A stretch of DNA of 30,577 nucleotides from Schoenoplectus triqueter (GCA_964058805.1 CAXKVV010001720.1:1-30577), one strand, 5' to 3'. Shown: positions 1 through 10,783, counted from the first letter of the stretch. Program-made: numbers and translations. Notes: generated by a model from the sequence alone, not told the origin.

Positions 1-340
1 CGAATACCTAGTGTTAAGTTAAGTATTCCCAAGCCTTATTTAATACGTTGCTTCTTGCTTCACTTCTGCATCTTTTAGTAGAGAGTTACCGAGGTGCCCT
101 TACAGGTCTCCTCTGCGTCCTACTACCCTCATTTTCTTCTTTCTTTTGACCTATCTATTATATTATTTCACAATGGAAGATCCAGGCAGGAGAAGGAGAT
201 GAAAATGAGTAGTGGGTGACTTCTTAGAAAGCGGAACGGCTACCCATGGTGTCTTTGATTGAAACCACTGTAAGCATCTTTTGACTATTCACTTCGTGCC
301 TCCGTTGATGCCTGAAAAATGTTAAAAGAAAATGGTAAAT
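1..340. other. Possible mitochondrial-DNA insertion (NUMT), left part
   Basis: This block has clearly higher GC and higher complexity than the AT-rich DNA that follows. It lacks the A/T runs typical of the rest of the window. Its texture resembles plant mitochondrial intergenic sequence and it lies 430 bp from a second such block. No mitochondrial gene, tRNA or ORF of note is visible. The assignment rests on composition and style only; an unrelated GC-richer intergenic block is the alternative. Confidence 0.35.
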
Positions 341-770
341 ATCACACTTTGACATAAAAAATGAGATGGATAAAACAAATTTTATTTTTATTAAAAACTT
401 TTATATCTTTCTTATATATCAAACAACATATTACAACTCTATATATAGGCTAAGACAGTAAAAGTATTTAGAAAATTTATATTAAAAATGAATACTAAAC
501 AACAGCTGTTTCAGTTGATCTCTGTCCACTAAAATGGTCATAACTCTTTTTAGTGAACTTAAACGACTTTGAATTTTAACCATTGAAAATTAGACTTTAA
601 GAGCTTTTCATCAGAGATCATACAGCCAAAACCGACATCGTTTGATCTTTTATATCCCTCATCAATCTGTCCAAAAATTCTATAACTGCTGAATTCTAAG
701 AGTCTCTTTTATTTTTCACTAAACTTAATATTATTAATGATAATTAAATTTATATCAATTAGAAAGTTCA
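341..770. other. AT-rich spacer without gene
   Basis: This stretch is AT-rich with short A and T runs and no ORF over 60 codons. It separates the two mitochondrial-like blocks, so it may be a later insertion into one original NUMT or simply host DNA between two. I see no terminal repeats or target duplications. Confidence 0.4.
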
Positions 771-1550
771 GGTCTTTACGGTCTAACATCTCATTCTTGT
801 GATCTCCCTATCGGGTTTGCAAGATTAGCATTTTCATACTTTTTTCTTTGTGCGAGCTCGTCAATCAAGCACGGAACGATCCTTGTATACTATGCTTCAC
901 CGCTATGCGCCTTATCTTGCTTCTGGCAAAGCTTGACGCATTATAACTTCGGCATGATGGTATGATAGGAATACATACTCCTTTGATGGCCGACTACTTC
1001 AGAGGAGCGATAGCAAAGCCAAGCCGTCAATCAAAAGGCAAGCAGCTCTTCTAGCAAAAACTGCTCCGTAAACCTTGTCAACAACTATTTCTTTGAAACG
1101 CTGCGCGCCTCATGCATGTCACCTACCTATCTACCCCACCCATATGTCTATTGATAGTCCTATTCCTTTCCAATGCTTTTACTGTAAAGATCTCGCTTAT
1201 AAGAACCGATCGTTCGTGTCAACTCACTTGCCTATTCCGTCACAACGAATTACTTAAAATGATTATAAATTTGCCGTATCGGTCTCTTTGCCACCTACAA
1301 AGGAAAGGACCAGTGCAGAGCAAGCCCAAAGTCAGCCAGAAACACGGAATCTTTCCGCTAATGCTTTCATCATCCCGTAAAAAACTTAAATTGAACTCTT
1401 CGAGCCTTGGAAAGAACCCATTTCCTTAGTAGCGACTTCCGTCCGCCGTAGCCTGCTTGTGCTTGGGATACCCTTAGGCTTTGGCTTTCTCTCTTTCAGT
1501 CTTGTGACATACATAAACGTACGGTCTGTGATTGTTAAGGAAAGGCAATG
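771..1550. other. Probable mitochondrial-DNA insertion (NUMT), right part
   Basis: About 780 bp of near-balanced base composition lie in an otherwise very AT-rich window. The block has the look of plant mitochondrial intergenic DNA, for example the 'AAGCCAAGCCGTCAATC' stretch near 1018-1034 and the many short purine-rich direct motifs around it. It ends abruptly at about 1550, where TAA/TCA low-complexity DNA begins. Two overlapping ORFs (60 and 105 codons, 1075-1429 plus) show no recognisable domain and are probably fortuitous. Plant mitochondrial fragments are common in nuclear genomes; the specific origin is inference. Confidence 0.5.
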
Positions 1551-1592
1551 ATAATTTTTTTAGAATTTGGAGTTTTCTTAGGAAGATGCTTG

Positions 1593-2562
1593 CAATAAAA
1601 AATATAATCATAATCATAATAATATAATAATATATAATAATCATAATCATAATAATAATAATAATATAACAATAATATTATCATATCTATAATCATAATA
1701 TAATAATAATATCATAAAAATCATAATCATAATATAACAATACTAACGGTGATGATAATCTAATAATAATAAAAATAATAAAATAATAATACTAATAGTG
1801 ATGATATAAATAATAATAACAATCATATTCATAATCATAATCATAATATAATAATATAATAATAATATAAGCATAAGCATAATAATAATATATTCATAAC
1901 CATAATAATAATATAATAATAATACTAAATAATATAATCATAATAAATAATCATAATAATAATACAATAATAATAAATCATAATCATAATCATAATATAA
2001 TAACATAATACAACATAATCAAATAATAATCGCTATTCCGACGAGAATTCGGTATACCACATATATTTTGGTATATCATAATAGCACTATTCCGACGAAT
2101 TAATTTGCCAAATGAATTTTAGACTAAGTAAAAGAGTGCGGAATAGTTCTAATCCGGAATATCAAGTTATATGTGGTATACCGGATTAGCTCTCGAAAGA
2201 ATAGAGATTAATATTTGATTATGTTATATTATATTATTATATTATTATATTATGATTATTATTTATTATTATTATATTATCATATTATGCTTATGATTAT
2301 GATTTATTATTATATTAATATTATGATTATTATTAATTATTATATTATTATTATGTTTATGAATTTATTATTATATTATTATATTATCATCACTATTAGT
2401 ATCATTATTTAATTATATTATTATATTATTATAATGATTATTATTATTATAGTATCATCATTGTTAATATTATTAGTATAATATTACTATATTATTTATA
2501 AATATGACTATCTTATTTTTATGGTTATATTATTATAATTATAATTTATTATTATTATATTT
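1593..2562. repeat. ~970 bp imperfect palindrome (AT-rich foldback element)
   Basis: The left arm (1593-2090) is a degenerate TAATCA/ATA low-complexity tract ending in a conserved core at 2031. The right arm (2100-2562) is its reverse complement in outline. Landmark pairs include 1781-1805 with 2386-2410 ('actaatagtgatgat'-type) and 2031-2064 with 2169-2204 ('GGTATACCACATAT'-type). The axis lies near 2100. The core at 2100-2204, reverse-complemented, matches 22454-22570 and 6387-6530, so this is a dispersed family that is present here as an inverted dimer. No ORF is credible in it. The superfamily is unknown. Confidence 0.7.
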
Positions 2563-2960
2563 GTCACACCCCAAAATAATGCTCGAGGATGATAGTCGTC
2601 ACGTGTACGTGAAGACACACGTATACATAAGGCTAAAAATACACAAATCAGTCATTTATCTCAATAAAAGAATAATAGTCCGTTTATACATGCCGAAATA
2701 AATAAATAAAAAATTACAAATATCAATATTTTGCGGAAATAAAAATAATAAATAATACAAAACGAGATGGTGCCAAAAGGGCATCCAAAAAATCAAATGG
2801 ATAAAATAAAATAAATGGCGGTCATACAATCATGGACATGTCCTAAAGTCGGTCCTCATAGTCTGTCATCTACCTCCAAATTTGGACCCCACAATCACCG
2901 TGGAAACGTGAGTGACAAGTCACTCAGTGCGATTTTAGGTCCAACACATAGATATTATAA
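2562..2960 (-). mobile_element. Possible LTR 3' edge (minus orientation), truncated
   Basis: The block begins abruptly with TGTCACACCCC directly after the AT-rich arm. Read on the minus strand this is GGGGTGTGACA, an ending I associate with many plant Ty3/gypsy-type LTRs just before the primer-binding site. No primer-binding site follows on the left, so the LTR would be solo or truncated. The other edge cannot be fixed; sequence of similar style, such as a second TGTCACG motif near 4190, extends to about 4210. No protein domain is visible. Confidence 0.35.
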
Positions 2961-3819
2961 ATCTCTAGGCTTAGACTTAAAACCATTAAAAATATATTTT
3001 TATAATAAATATAGTAGTAACAGATAAATACGTAAAATTTTTGTTTAAATGTGGAAATTAAATAATCATATATTAGTTTCATATAAAAAGAACCCGAAAG
3101 GGATTTATAAAAATACAGTACTTGAATGTCATGATGATTTTAAATCAATGATAAACCCAAAATAAATAATTTTGAGATATTATAATATAATAGGTATGAG
3201 TTCAATGTCGCATATCACACGAATGACTTTGCGAGATAATTTTTTTTCAAAAAGAACTGACCTCAACTAGTGCTCTATAGAAGAGAGCGGCATTCACTAT
3301 CAAATTGTCCCTAATTTATCCCGCTCAATCCCTTACTATAATGAAAACGAACAACAGCTTGATTTTTATTAATATATATAATTCAAATTTAAGGAGACTA
3401 TCTGAAAATAATATAAAATGAAATGAACCAATCACGAATAAATATAAAGTGATAAAAAAGTCATTGTAAAAAATATAAAGTGATAAAATAATCATTGTAA
3501 CAATGGTATAGCTCCTTAATAATAGATTAGAAGAATTTTCATTGTGAAACCGAGCCGGTATTGACACTCTTCCTAAACCAAATTTGAATATTCATTTTTA
3601 ACTTATAATTTTTCTTGAGTCTCTTAACAACATGCAAATTATAGAAAACAGATAATATGCAAATTCAAATCTTAATTCAATTTAGTTATAACTCGACTTA
3701 ATTCGATCAATATAACAATCTGGTTAATTATAATCTAAAAATCATATTATTTATATAATAAAATTTCAAGATACTTAATTAATACTAATATAAATTATTA
3801 ATTACTAATTACTTTATTT
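2961..3819. other. AT-rich stretch without gene
   Basis: No supported gene. An 80-codon minus ORF (3325-3567) is made mostly of hydrophobic residues from A/T-rich codons and looks fortuitous. A 31-bp tandem duplication (AATATAAAGTGATAAAA-type) sits at about 3441-3502. Confidence 0.5.
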
Positions 3820-3985
3820 GGATAATCTATTTTGTAACTAATTATATTAAATTATTAAATACTCTTACTCTATCTAGGATAATCTATCATATAACTAATT
3901 ATATTAAATTATTAAATATTACTTATTTTATGTAGAATAATCTATCCTAGAACTAATATAAACTTAATCATTAAATCGAATTAAT
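3820..3985. repeat. Tandem repeat, ~57 bp period, three degenerate copies
   Basis: Copies start at 3820, 3877 and 3935. Each begins with GRATAATCTAT and continues with a 'TAACTAATTATATTAAATT'-type segment. The third copy is the most diverged. It is non-coding and AT-rich. Confidence 0.75.
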
Positions 3986-4999
3986 GTTCAAAAATTATAT
4001 GAATAACAAAATGAAATACAAATGATAAGAACCGGTTTCAATATCAAAAGAAACTAAAAAATAATTTAAAGTCTTCTCCTAAGAAATCATAATTCTCAGT
4101 GCAATCCGCACCTAAATATTCCGGCAAGGCAAGTAGCGTCCGACTGGTTGGTCTCCGGTGGGGCCCACGATCTCGTCAGTTGTCACGTCTTGAGCATACT
4201 CAATTGTTAGGACACTTCTGATAACCTATGTAGTCCAAAAATAATTAAATTCATGACTGTCATATTTACGTTTGGTCTGGTTAGGTCAGGGTATACAAGA
4301 CTCTAAATCGAAATTATTATTAAGTTCATGTTTTTAGGATTATATTTATTTAATTAATATAACTAACTTAATTTTATATATATTAACTAAATTAATATTA
4401 TCACTTAATTAATTTAATTATTCTTAGGATAATTAATTATTTAGAAATAGAGAAATTGATTAATATATGAGGTTTATGTTTTTGTTCATAATATTATATT
4501 TGATATTATTTGTATTATCAAATAGAGAAATTGATTAATATACATATTTTATAATATTTACAAATATTACCATAATAAACTTATTTACTTGTAAAAATCT
4601 TATTAATTTTTTTTAATTTAATCAATTGGTTAATGTGTTGGTATTTTAATGTTTGAGATCATAGGTTACCTCATATAACCCACGGTATCTGTTCTTTATT
4701 TTTAGTGAAGCAAATCATGTAATCATCTTTTGTATTTCACTGTAAGTATTAATTAATTATTAGTTACGCACGCTTTAATTCATGACACTTACTAATCGAT
4801 TAATTACACTTTTATCCCATAAACATTTTGGCCCCTTTAACGTTGATCAAAAATTATTTTCCCAACTTACTTTATCGTTCCAAATTCCAATTATTTATTT
4901 AGTTTCAACTTTATGCTTATAGCCCTCCAAGACGCATTTTCATCACAATTTTATTTGGATCCTTATACTTATTAGTTTCATAATCGAGTCCTTGATCAG
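3986..4999. other. Intergenic stretch without gene
   Basis: AT-rich DNA with one GC-richer patch at about 4100-4210, which may be remnant LTR sequence. A 23-bp direct repeat (AAATAGAGAAATTGATTAAT-type) occurs at 4445 and 4520, a local 75-bp duplication. I see no coding exon, RNA gene or terminal repeats. Confidence 0.5.
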
Positions 5000-5860
5000 G
5001 GGATACCAAACAAGGGGAATGGATACAACATATCAAAAATCATATCATGCCAAGAGCAGACAGAAAAATTAGGAACAACAAGACTAGATTCCGGCACTAC
5101 AGGGCAAAGGCATCACATGAACCCCATGCAAGAGCTTGGTTGGTACCTACTCGGTAGTCACACAAGAAATATAATCAACCAAAATGGTAAGGCACAAGAT
5201 ATCACCTCGCTTCACTAGTACTGATTGGTACCAGTGTACCAAGGCACGAGAACTACCTAAAATCTTGAATAGCGAGATAGCAACAGCATCAGAAAAAGGT
5301 ACACATAAGCACGAGAGCTCAGCCCTCGGCAGGCCCACGCGGCCAAGAAAAGGAAGGAGGTTACCAAATCTGATAGAGGTAGCAAGGGGTCGGCACAAGA
5401 GTGAGGTGGCTCGGCTGGCTACTAAAGAGGATGTGGAGGTGAGCACAGTGTCGACAGTGGGGCAGAGTCGGAGGATGCAGCCTACTCTTTAGGATTAACA
5501 ACGAGAGGCTCGGCCAGTGTTGTTGGTCAGTTGCGAGAGGCTGAGACAATGGCTATTGGCCTCGAGTAGAGAGATGATGGAGGCCTGACGGAGTGGGGAG
5601 GGTGAAGAGGTTTTGGTTGGAGAGAAGAGGACGACGAGAGAGGGTGATTGAGAGGGGGATTGAGAGGCAATGGATCGGAAGGGGAAAGGGGAAAAAAGAG
5701 AGTGGGTGGTGTTGTCACCAGGGAAAGAAAGCGAAAAGGAAAAGGGAAGGGAGGGGACGCGGGAGAGAGAGGGAGATAAGAGAAAAGAAGAGAAATTTTT
5801 TATTTTGGGATGAGTTCAGTTTTTTTCAATCGGACTCCTCTGGTTATTTGTGTGACTATT
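5000..5860. other. GC-rich, coding-like island of unknown identity
   Basis: This island is much more GC-rich than its surroundings and strongly strand-asymmetric. From about 5590 to 5800 the plus strand is purine-rich, so the minus strand has a CT-rich tract of the kind found in plant 5' leaders. Overlapping ORFs run on both strands (plus 5184-5492, 102 codons; minus 5147-5446, 99 codons). A third plus frame contains a basic 'AKKRKEVTKS' segment interrupted by stops. None matches a family I recognise. Options are the decayed 5' end of a minus-strand gene, a decayed gag-like region on plus, or a captured gene fragment. I cannot choose between them. Confidence 0.35.
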
Positions 5861-5869
5861 AGAATCTCA

Positions 5870-6084
5870 ATTTAATTTATTAATTTATTAATTTATTAAT
5901 TTTTATGATGATTTGATTATCAGAGATGTCGAAATAAATTGATTTATATTCTTTACATTAAATCATTAATTTAAATTTTATTAATCTAGAGTTCTTATTT
6001 AAAGTAATTAAGTATTCTTAACTAACTATTTTTAATTATTCGAAAGAGTGAAAATAATATTTGGCAGAATAATTAAAATGTTGA
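5870..6084. repeat. AT-rich spacer with (AATTTATT)n microsatellite
   Basis: A short run of AATTTATT units lies at about 5872-5902, followed by plain AT-rich DNA. No gene is seen. Confidence 0.6.
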
Positions 6085-6540
6085 TAATTATGTCACTAAT
6101 AATGATGATGATGATCATAATAATAAAATAATAATAATAATAATAATAATAATAGAATAATAATCATAATCATAATAATACTAACGTAATAATGATAGTG
6201 ATGGTAATAATAATATAATCATATAATAATAATAATAATAAAATAATTATATATAATAAGAATATAAATAATTAATATAATCATAATAAAATAAAATTAA
6301 CAGTGATGATAATATAATAATCTTCATCATAAGCATCATATAAAATATAATCATAATCATAATATAATACAACATAATCAAATAATAATTATCATTCTAC
6401 AAAAGCAAAGCAGATATACCATTTATAACTTAATATACCAATTTCGAACTTTCCAGCCCCATTCTCCTTAATCTAAAATTTATTTAGCAAATTTTTTTAA
6501 TCAAAATAATATTGTTATTCTTACTTTTTAGTATTCAAAA
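6085..6540. repeat. Third dispersed copy of the AT-rich foldback family
   Basis: A degenerate ATA/ATC low-complexity arm (6085-6386) leads into a diverged core. Within the core, 'CTTAATCTAAAATTTATTTAGC' near 6466 parallels 'CTTAGTCTAAAATTCGTTTGGC' near 22532 and the reverse complement of 2105-2130. The repeated 'AACATAATCAAATAATAAT' entry into the core is also shared with 2011-2030. This copy is the most decayed and has lost the internal hairpin symmetry. Confidence 0.6.
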
Positions 6541-7713
6541 TGATGTCAAACGAACCCATAATCCATTCGGTTGTTATATGTGATCTCAGCCTAGAAGGCC
6601 TGTTTACAACGGCGTTCGGAAGTTGAGGCAAGGCCTTTTTTGCACGGGCCGAAGCCATTTGAAACCCGGTCGATGACGACGGTCCAGACCCAATAAATTG
6701 TTCTCCTAAATATTTTGAATCTGCCTAAAGCAAATAATCAATTAATTTATAGATTGCATCAAGTTTCATTAACGACAGCCGATACATCAATTTAAGAAAA
6801 AATAAATCAACAACTTCAAATTTTATTTTAATGAATATTGAACTGGCTGCCACAATTGTTAATTGTTAATTAGTGTCAAATAACTTTATCATTAGTGTAA
6901 CATATCTTGTGATATATGGAAAATCTTCTAATAATCAGGATATGTTCCAATAATCAAATGTATCAGGATACGTTACGATAATCAGATTATGGGGAAATTT
7001 AAAAGTAGTGTTATTCAAAATGGTTGTCTAAAAAATGTAGAAGAATGTTAATCCGAGGAAGGAGAAGAATGCTAATATAAAACTATTCAGAATAATATAA
7101 ATATCTTTTTGATTATTGATACGCTCTGATTTAGAAGCTCAGACCATATGTAAGATCAAAATATAAGTGTGTGAGAGTATGTGTGTCAGTGTGTGTGTGT
7201 TTGGTGTCTGTATGAGATACACCAATATGCTCTATGTGCATGTAACAATGAAGATATAAAATATATATATATTGGTTCATTAATAAGAGTTAATGAGACT
7301 TTAAGGATAAAATCATGATATTAACCGTGTCAGATCGTATCTTCAGCTATGTATAGCGGTTGCAAGATATGAAAAATTTATGATAGCAACAGTCATATTT
7401 GAGATGAGTATCGAGTTACTCTCAAGCTCCAAAATGTCCAACTCAAGTACTATTAGAGATGAATCTTTCTTGACCATGCAGGTTTTATAAGGTCTGATTA
7501 AATATTGGCTCAAGGTTGCGAGTGTCCGGTCTTAATTCAAAAATACGGTCCTATGAATTATAAAGCTAAAAAGATGTTAGCCACCAAAATTTGACATCTA
7601 GATGACAAACTAGTTAGCGAAACAACGATAATCCAACACTACTCACATTTCTCAATCTCTGAGTGTATATTGAATTGCAACAGCAACAAAATAATAATGT
7701 TATGAATAAAAAT
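6541..7713. other. Intergenic stretch without gene
   Basis: Mixed AT-rich DNA with a GC-richer patch (6590-6700) that has no convincing ORF. A GT-rich low-complexity run lies at about 7168-7202 and a short (TA)n at 7258-7271. No domain, RNA gene or terminal repeat was recognised. Confidence 0.5.
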
Positions 7714-7721
7714 ATTCTGAC

Positions 7722-8106
7722 CACGGGCGGATCTATATAGGGCCAGGGGGGCAGCTGCTGCCCCTTTTGGATTTTGAAAGATTATGGTTTTAGATAATGC
7801 TTTCGGTAATCCCCATCTGAATTGTCTAATTATTTTTATTGAGAAAAAAAATCTAATATCGTGCATAATGAAATAATTATGCAAAAATGTCAAAATATGA
7901 AATTCCGTAGAGGAAAACTTTCTTCAACGATTTGATTATCTATTATTTTGATTTTTTATTTTTTTATTTTTAATATGTAAAATGTTATTATTTTAATAGT
8001 TTTTATTAAATAAGAATATACATTAAATTATTATTTTTTTATTGAACCCGATAAATTATTATAATCAGATAATTTCCTCTCTGATCAAAATCCTACATCC
8101 GCGCTG
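7722..8106. mobile_element. hAT-type non-autonomous element (CAGGGGCGG family), 385 bp
   Basis: The left end is CACGGGCGGATCTATAT and the right end, reverse-complemented, is CAGCGCGGATGTAGG, an imperfect terminal inverted repeat. The flanks ATTCTGAC (7714-7721) and ATTTTGAC (8107-8114) form an 8-bp target duplication with one mismatch, the size typical of hAT. The interior is AT-rich with a G/C-run hairpin near 7747-7763 (GGGGGGCAGCTGCTGCCCC). There is no coding capacity. Related ends occur at 21407, 24229 and 25363. Confidence 0.75.
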
Positions 8107-8116
8107 ATTTTGACAA

Positions 8117-8283
8117 TTCTAACATATCAATATCGCATAGACCTAACTCTAATGACAAACTATATATTTCATGTGAGTTAGACATATGCATGTGCCTGCT
8201 GCAAATGGAGAAACAGAAGGACCAAAAAGACGCATTAAATAAGCGAATGCCATACCCCGGAATAGATTTAAGACTTGGCATCT
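8117..8283 (-). other. Exon-like minus-strand segment next to a hAT insertion
   Basis: On the minus strand a good splice-acceptor context (pyrimidine-rich, ending TTTTGCAG) lies at 8284-8298. It precedes an open frame of about 60 codons (8281-8093) that starts MPSLKSIPGYG. The frame runs into the hAT target duplication at 8107-8114. Joining across the insertion reaches a stop within a few codons. The protein resembles nothing I know. It could be a minor exon of a host gene or chance. Confidence 0.22.
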
Positions 8284-8298
8284 ACCCTGCAAAATAAG

Positions 8299-8700
8299 TA
8301 AATAACTACAAAGCTTAGGAACGAAACATTTTTTTTAAGAAGAAAAAGGGTCAAGCTCTTAATCTGAATTAATAAGTGAAGTTGAACACAGAAGAAGGTT
8401 TTGAAGTACAAAAGTTTGGAAAACAAAAGAGAAAATTTACAGACTCATAACCTAGGACACTGTTAAAAGGAATTAAAACATCGGAAGGAAATTAAATTGT
8501 TGTAAAAGTCAGAAATAAAAAGCTGACGAATAAAGGATGAAAAAAAATGAAATCAACAGTTTATATAGATATATATTCATATATTGAGAGAGAAAATCTA
8601 AAATACAACGCATTGTATGAATGTGTATATATACGTCAAAATGTCAAATTTTCAATTAAAAATTACCAATCCAAATAGTTCAATTTATTATCCTATCAAG
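8299..8700. other. AT-rich stretch without gene
   Basis: No ORF, RNA gene or repeat of note. If the acceptor at about 8298 on the minus strand is real, this would contain intron or leader sequence. A CT-rich minus-strand patch lies near 8340-8360. Confidence 0.35.
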
Positions 8701-8860
8701 CTCTTGTAGAAAATCAAATTTTATATTTTTTTTAAAAAAAAAAATCTCATTTTTATGGCCTAAAAGAAAGTTGCTTGATTTGAGAATTTTGGATCATCCA
8801 ATAGTCATCTTCCCACCCAAAAAAATAGCAATAAAATAAAAAAATGATTTTCTACAAGAG
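8701..8860. repeat. Small foldback element (160 bp) with 16-bp perfect ends
   Basis: CTCTTGTAGAAAATCA at 8701-8716 is the exact reverse complement of TGATTTTCTACAAGAG at 8845-8860. The sequence between contains T- and A-runs that can pair further. A TCA trinucleotide occurs near both ends (8695-8697 and 8861-8863), which could be a 3-bp target duplication, but the left one is not directly adjacent. The superfamily is not assignable. Confidence 0.6.
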
Positions 8861-9182
8861 TCATGGTATGGAAAATGAGTTGAATAGTTCAGATCGGTCA
8901 TTTCTAACTCGAAGTTTGGGATTTTGATATATTATTGTTACACTTAACATCTCCTTTGATTTGTCGATTTGCAAAATAATCTTGAATTTTACAATTTGCC
9001 TTATTTGAGTTTTGTGCGGGGATTAACATGCAAATGGACTAGTACACAAGAACCAAGACTAGTGTTGGGATACAAAAGCTTAATCAAGACTGCATTATGC
9101 TTAGGTTTAGTTAGACTCAAACTGGGTTGAATTGGTCAAGTTAAATTGAGCTTAAACAACAAGAAAAGTGTTTCTGCCCAGT

Positions 9183-9461
9183 GAATCGTTATAATGTTTC
9201 AACAATCGTTATAATGGTTCATCTCAATACTCAAAAATATTTTTAAGGCAGAAATATTCTCAAAGAAACCAGACTGTATCGTTATGTAATGATTCAGTAA
9301 TCGATACAACGATTTGTGAAACGTATAACGATTCTGTAATTGTTTCAACGATTCATGAAACGTATAACGACTTGATAAATCGTTATAATATTTCAGCTCA
9401 GTTGATCCAACGGCTATTCTTTCTAAACCGTTATAACCATTCGTAAACCGTTATAACGGTT
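9183..9461. promoter_or_regulatory. Cluster of CGTTATAACG-type palindromic motifs
   Basis: At least eight variants of CGTTATAACG or ATCGTTATAATGRTTC occur within 280 bp. The best is the perfect 16-bp palindrome AACCGTTATAACGGTT at 9446-9461, preceded by AACCGTTATAACCATT at 9425-9440. The AACGG/CCGTT core is the known plant MYB/MSA-type binding core. The position upstream of a TATA-like box in a candidate LTR suggests a U3 enhancer. The motifs are visible directly; the regulatory role is inferred. Confidence 0.5.
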
Positions 9462-9502
9462 CAGGCCAAAAAATAGTTTTTTTTTAGTTATTTCAAAAGA
9501 TC

Positions 9503-9510
9503 TATTTAAA
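9503..9510 (+). promoter_or_regulatory. TATA-like box of the candidate LTR
   Basis: TATTTAAA followed by AGGATCACATC lies just downstream of the palindromic motif cluster and upstream of a pyrimidine-rich segment, consistent with a U3/R boundary. This is position and motif evidence only. Confidence 0.4.
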
Positions 9511-9735
9511 AGGATCACATCTCTCACTTATTATGAGGTAATCTGATCTATCTAACAAAATTATTACTACAGAGAGCTTACTAGTCATATACAAAGTGAG
9601 AGATATAATTCAAAAGATTGATACACTCAATTAGCTAAATATTTATTCAAGCTAAATTTAGCTTCTCTCCATTCTCCCAACTTGATCCTTCGTGATCTTC
9701 TTGAAAATATTTTCTTGAGCTGTAGTGCTCACCTT

Positions 9736-9826
9736 CTTTTGAGTGTGTTGTCACTCACCTTTATTGAGTGTGTTGTCACTCGCCTTTTGAGTGTGTTGTC
9801 ACTCATATTTTTGAGTGTGTTGTCAT
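9736..9826 (+). repeat. Minisatellite, ~24 bp unit, four copies
   Basis: The core GAGTGTGTTGTCACTC recurs at 9741, 9766, 9789 and 9813, the last copy being truncated after GTCA. Periods are 25, 23 and 24 bp. Each core is itself a small hairpin (GAGTG/CACTC around TGTTGT). It lies in the presumed R/U5 part of the candidate LTR. Confidence 0.8.
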
Positions 9827-10167
9827 TATGTTACCGATAGGTTTGGCAGCTCATTTTTATAAGGGACCAAGTTCTATATGTGTAAACACCCTTTTTAAAT
9901 ATATCGGCTCAACCTCAATTGTTAGAGGTTGAGGGTCCCGGAGACGTAGGCATTGTTAAAGTCGAACTCCATTATCTCTTGTGTTATTACTTTATCTTTA
10001 CTTTTTTTTCTCACATTTCTTTCATTGCTATATTCTTGTGAGAATTAAATTGATTTAAATCGTATTCCGCTGTCATTACACTTGAATATTAAGCCTCAAA
10101 TTGATTTATACATTTCTACCTTAGATTCTTTACATTCTTACACTATCTTGACCTTTCAATACCAACA

Positions 10168-10226
10168 TCTTAGGGACGTTCAAGGCCTATCAGTTACATT
10201 TTAGACTTTCTAAATATATGTATACA

Positions 10227-10258
<32 letters not shown>

Positions 10259-10265
10259 TGGACAT
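10168..10265. repeat. Spacer ending in (TA)n(GA)n microsatellite
   Basis: A short remnant after the candidate LTR leads into a TA run (10229-10241) and a GA run (10242-10258). This is the junction type that flanks every foldback element in the following cluster. Confidence 0.6.
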
Positions 10266-10605
10266 ACCGTGAGCTTAACTCAAAAAACATATTAAATCAT
10301 CTCGAAATTTTAATTTATCATTCTCATTAAATTCTTTATATAAAAATCTCATGGGATACAAAAATTTGGAGCGTTTTGAGCTTTTTAAGTTGTAGTTTTT
10401 AATTTTTGAAAATCAGCTCTAAAAATAATAATAATATATTCAATACTTGAACATCATTTTAAAAAATTAAAAATGGTGACTTAAAAAACTCAAAACACTC
10501 CAAATTTTTGCATCCCACAAGATTTTTATATAAATAATTTAATGATAATGATAAATTAAAATTTCGAGATGATTTAATATATTTTTTGAGTTAAGCTCAC
10601 GGTAT
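10266..10605. mobile_element. Foldback MITE, family B, copy 1
   Basis: ACCGTGAGCTTAACTC at the left is mirrored by GAGTTAAGCTCACGGT at the right. The arms continue to pair for more than 120 bp (for example TCTCATGGGATACAAAAATT against its complement near 10505). The loop is AT-rich. The left flank is a (TA)n(GA)n tract. There is no coding potential. Confidence 0.75.
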
Positions 10606-10611
10606 CTCCAA

Positions 10612-10782
10612 ATTTTAAAACGGTGGCTTAAAAAATTCAAAACACTTTAAATTTTTGCATACCATAAGATTTTCATATAAATAATTTCATAAGAGTGAAA
10701 AATTAAAATCTGAAGATGATTTGATATACTTTTTGAGTTAAGTTCACGAAAGTCTTCCGAGAGCTTAAGCTCATAGTATTTT

Positions 10783-10783
<1 letters not shown>
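10612..10783. mobile_element. Foldback MITE, family B, right half only
   Basis: The right arm of copy 1 is repeated here in diverged form ('AAACACTTTAAATTTTTGCAT', then 'TTTTTGAGTTAAGTTCACG'). It extends further, to a terminal GAGCTTAAGCTC palindrome (10770-10781) that copy 1 lacks. It abuts a (TA)n tract. It was probably left by a nested insertion or recombination. Confidence 0.6.

Larger units (their letters stand above)
9063..10167 (+). mobile_element. Candidate solo LTR, Copia-like, ~1.1 kb
   Basis: The block begins TGTTGGGATAC and ends ...ATACCAACA, so its edges form the short TGTTGG/CCAACA inverted repeat expected of an LTR. Inside are a palindromic motif cluster (9183-9461), a TATA-like TATTTAAA (9503-9510), a minisatellite (9736-9826) and a 3' portion with a GGGTCCCGGAGACGTAGGC segment (about 9933-9951) in the style of plant Copia LTRs. 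I find no primer-binding site to the right, no polypurine tract to the left and no matching 5-bp flanks (ACTAG versus TCTTA). It is therefore solo or truncated and has lost its duplication. Confidence 0.5.

Noticed and set aside
2215..2412. 65-codon Ile/Tyr-rich ORF
   Set aside because: Translation of the degenerate ATT/ATA arm of the palindrome.
9058..10172. 5-bp target duplication for the candidate LTR
   Set aside because: The flanks ACTAG and TCTTA do not match, so the solo-LTR call is kept at moderate confidence only.
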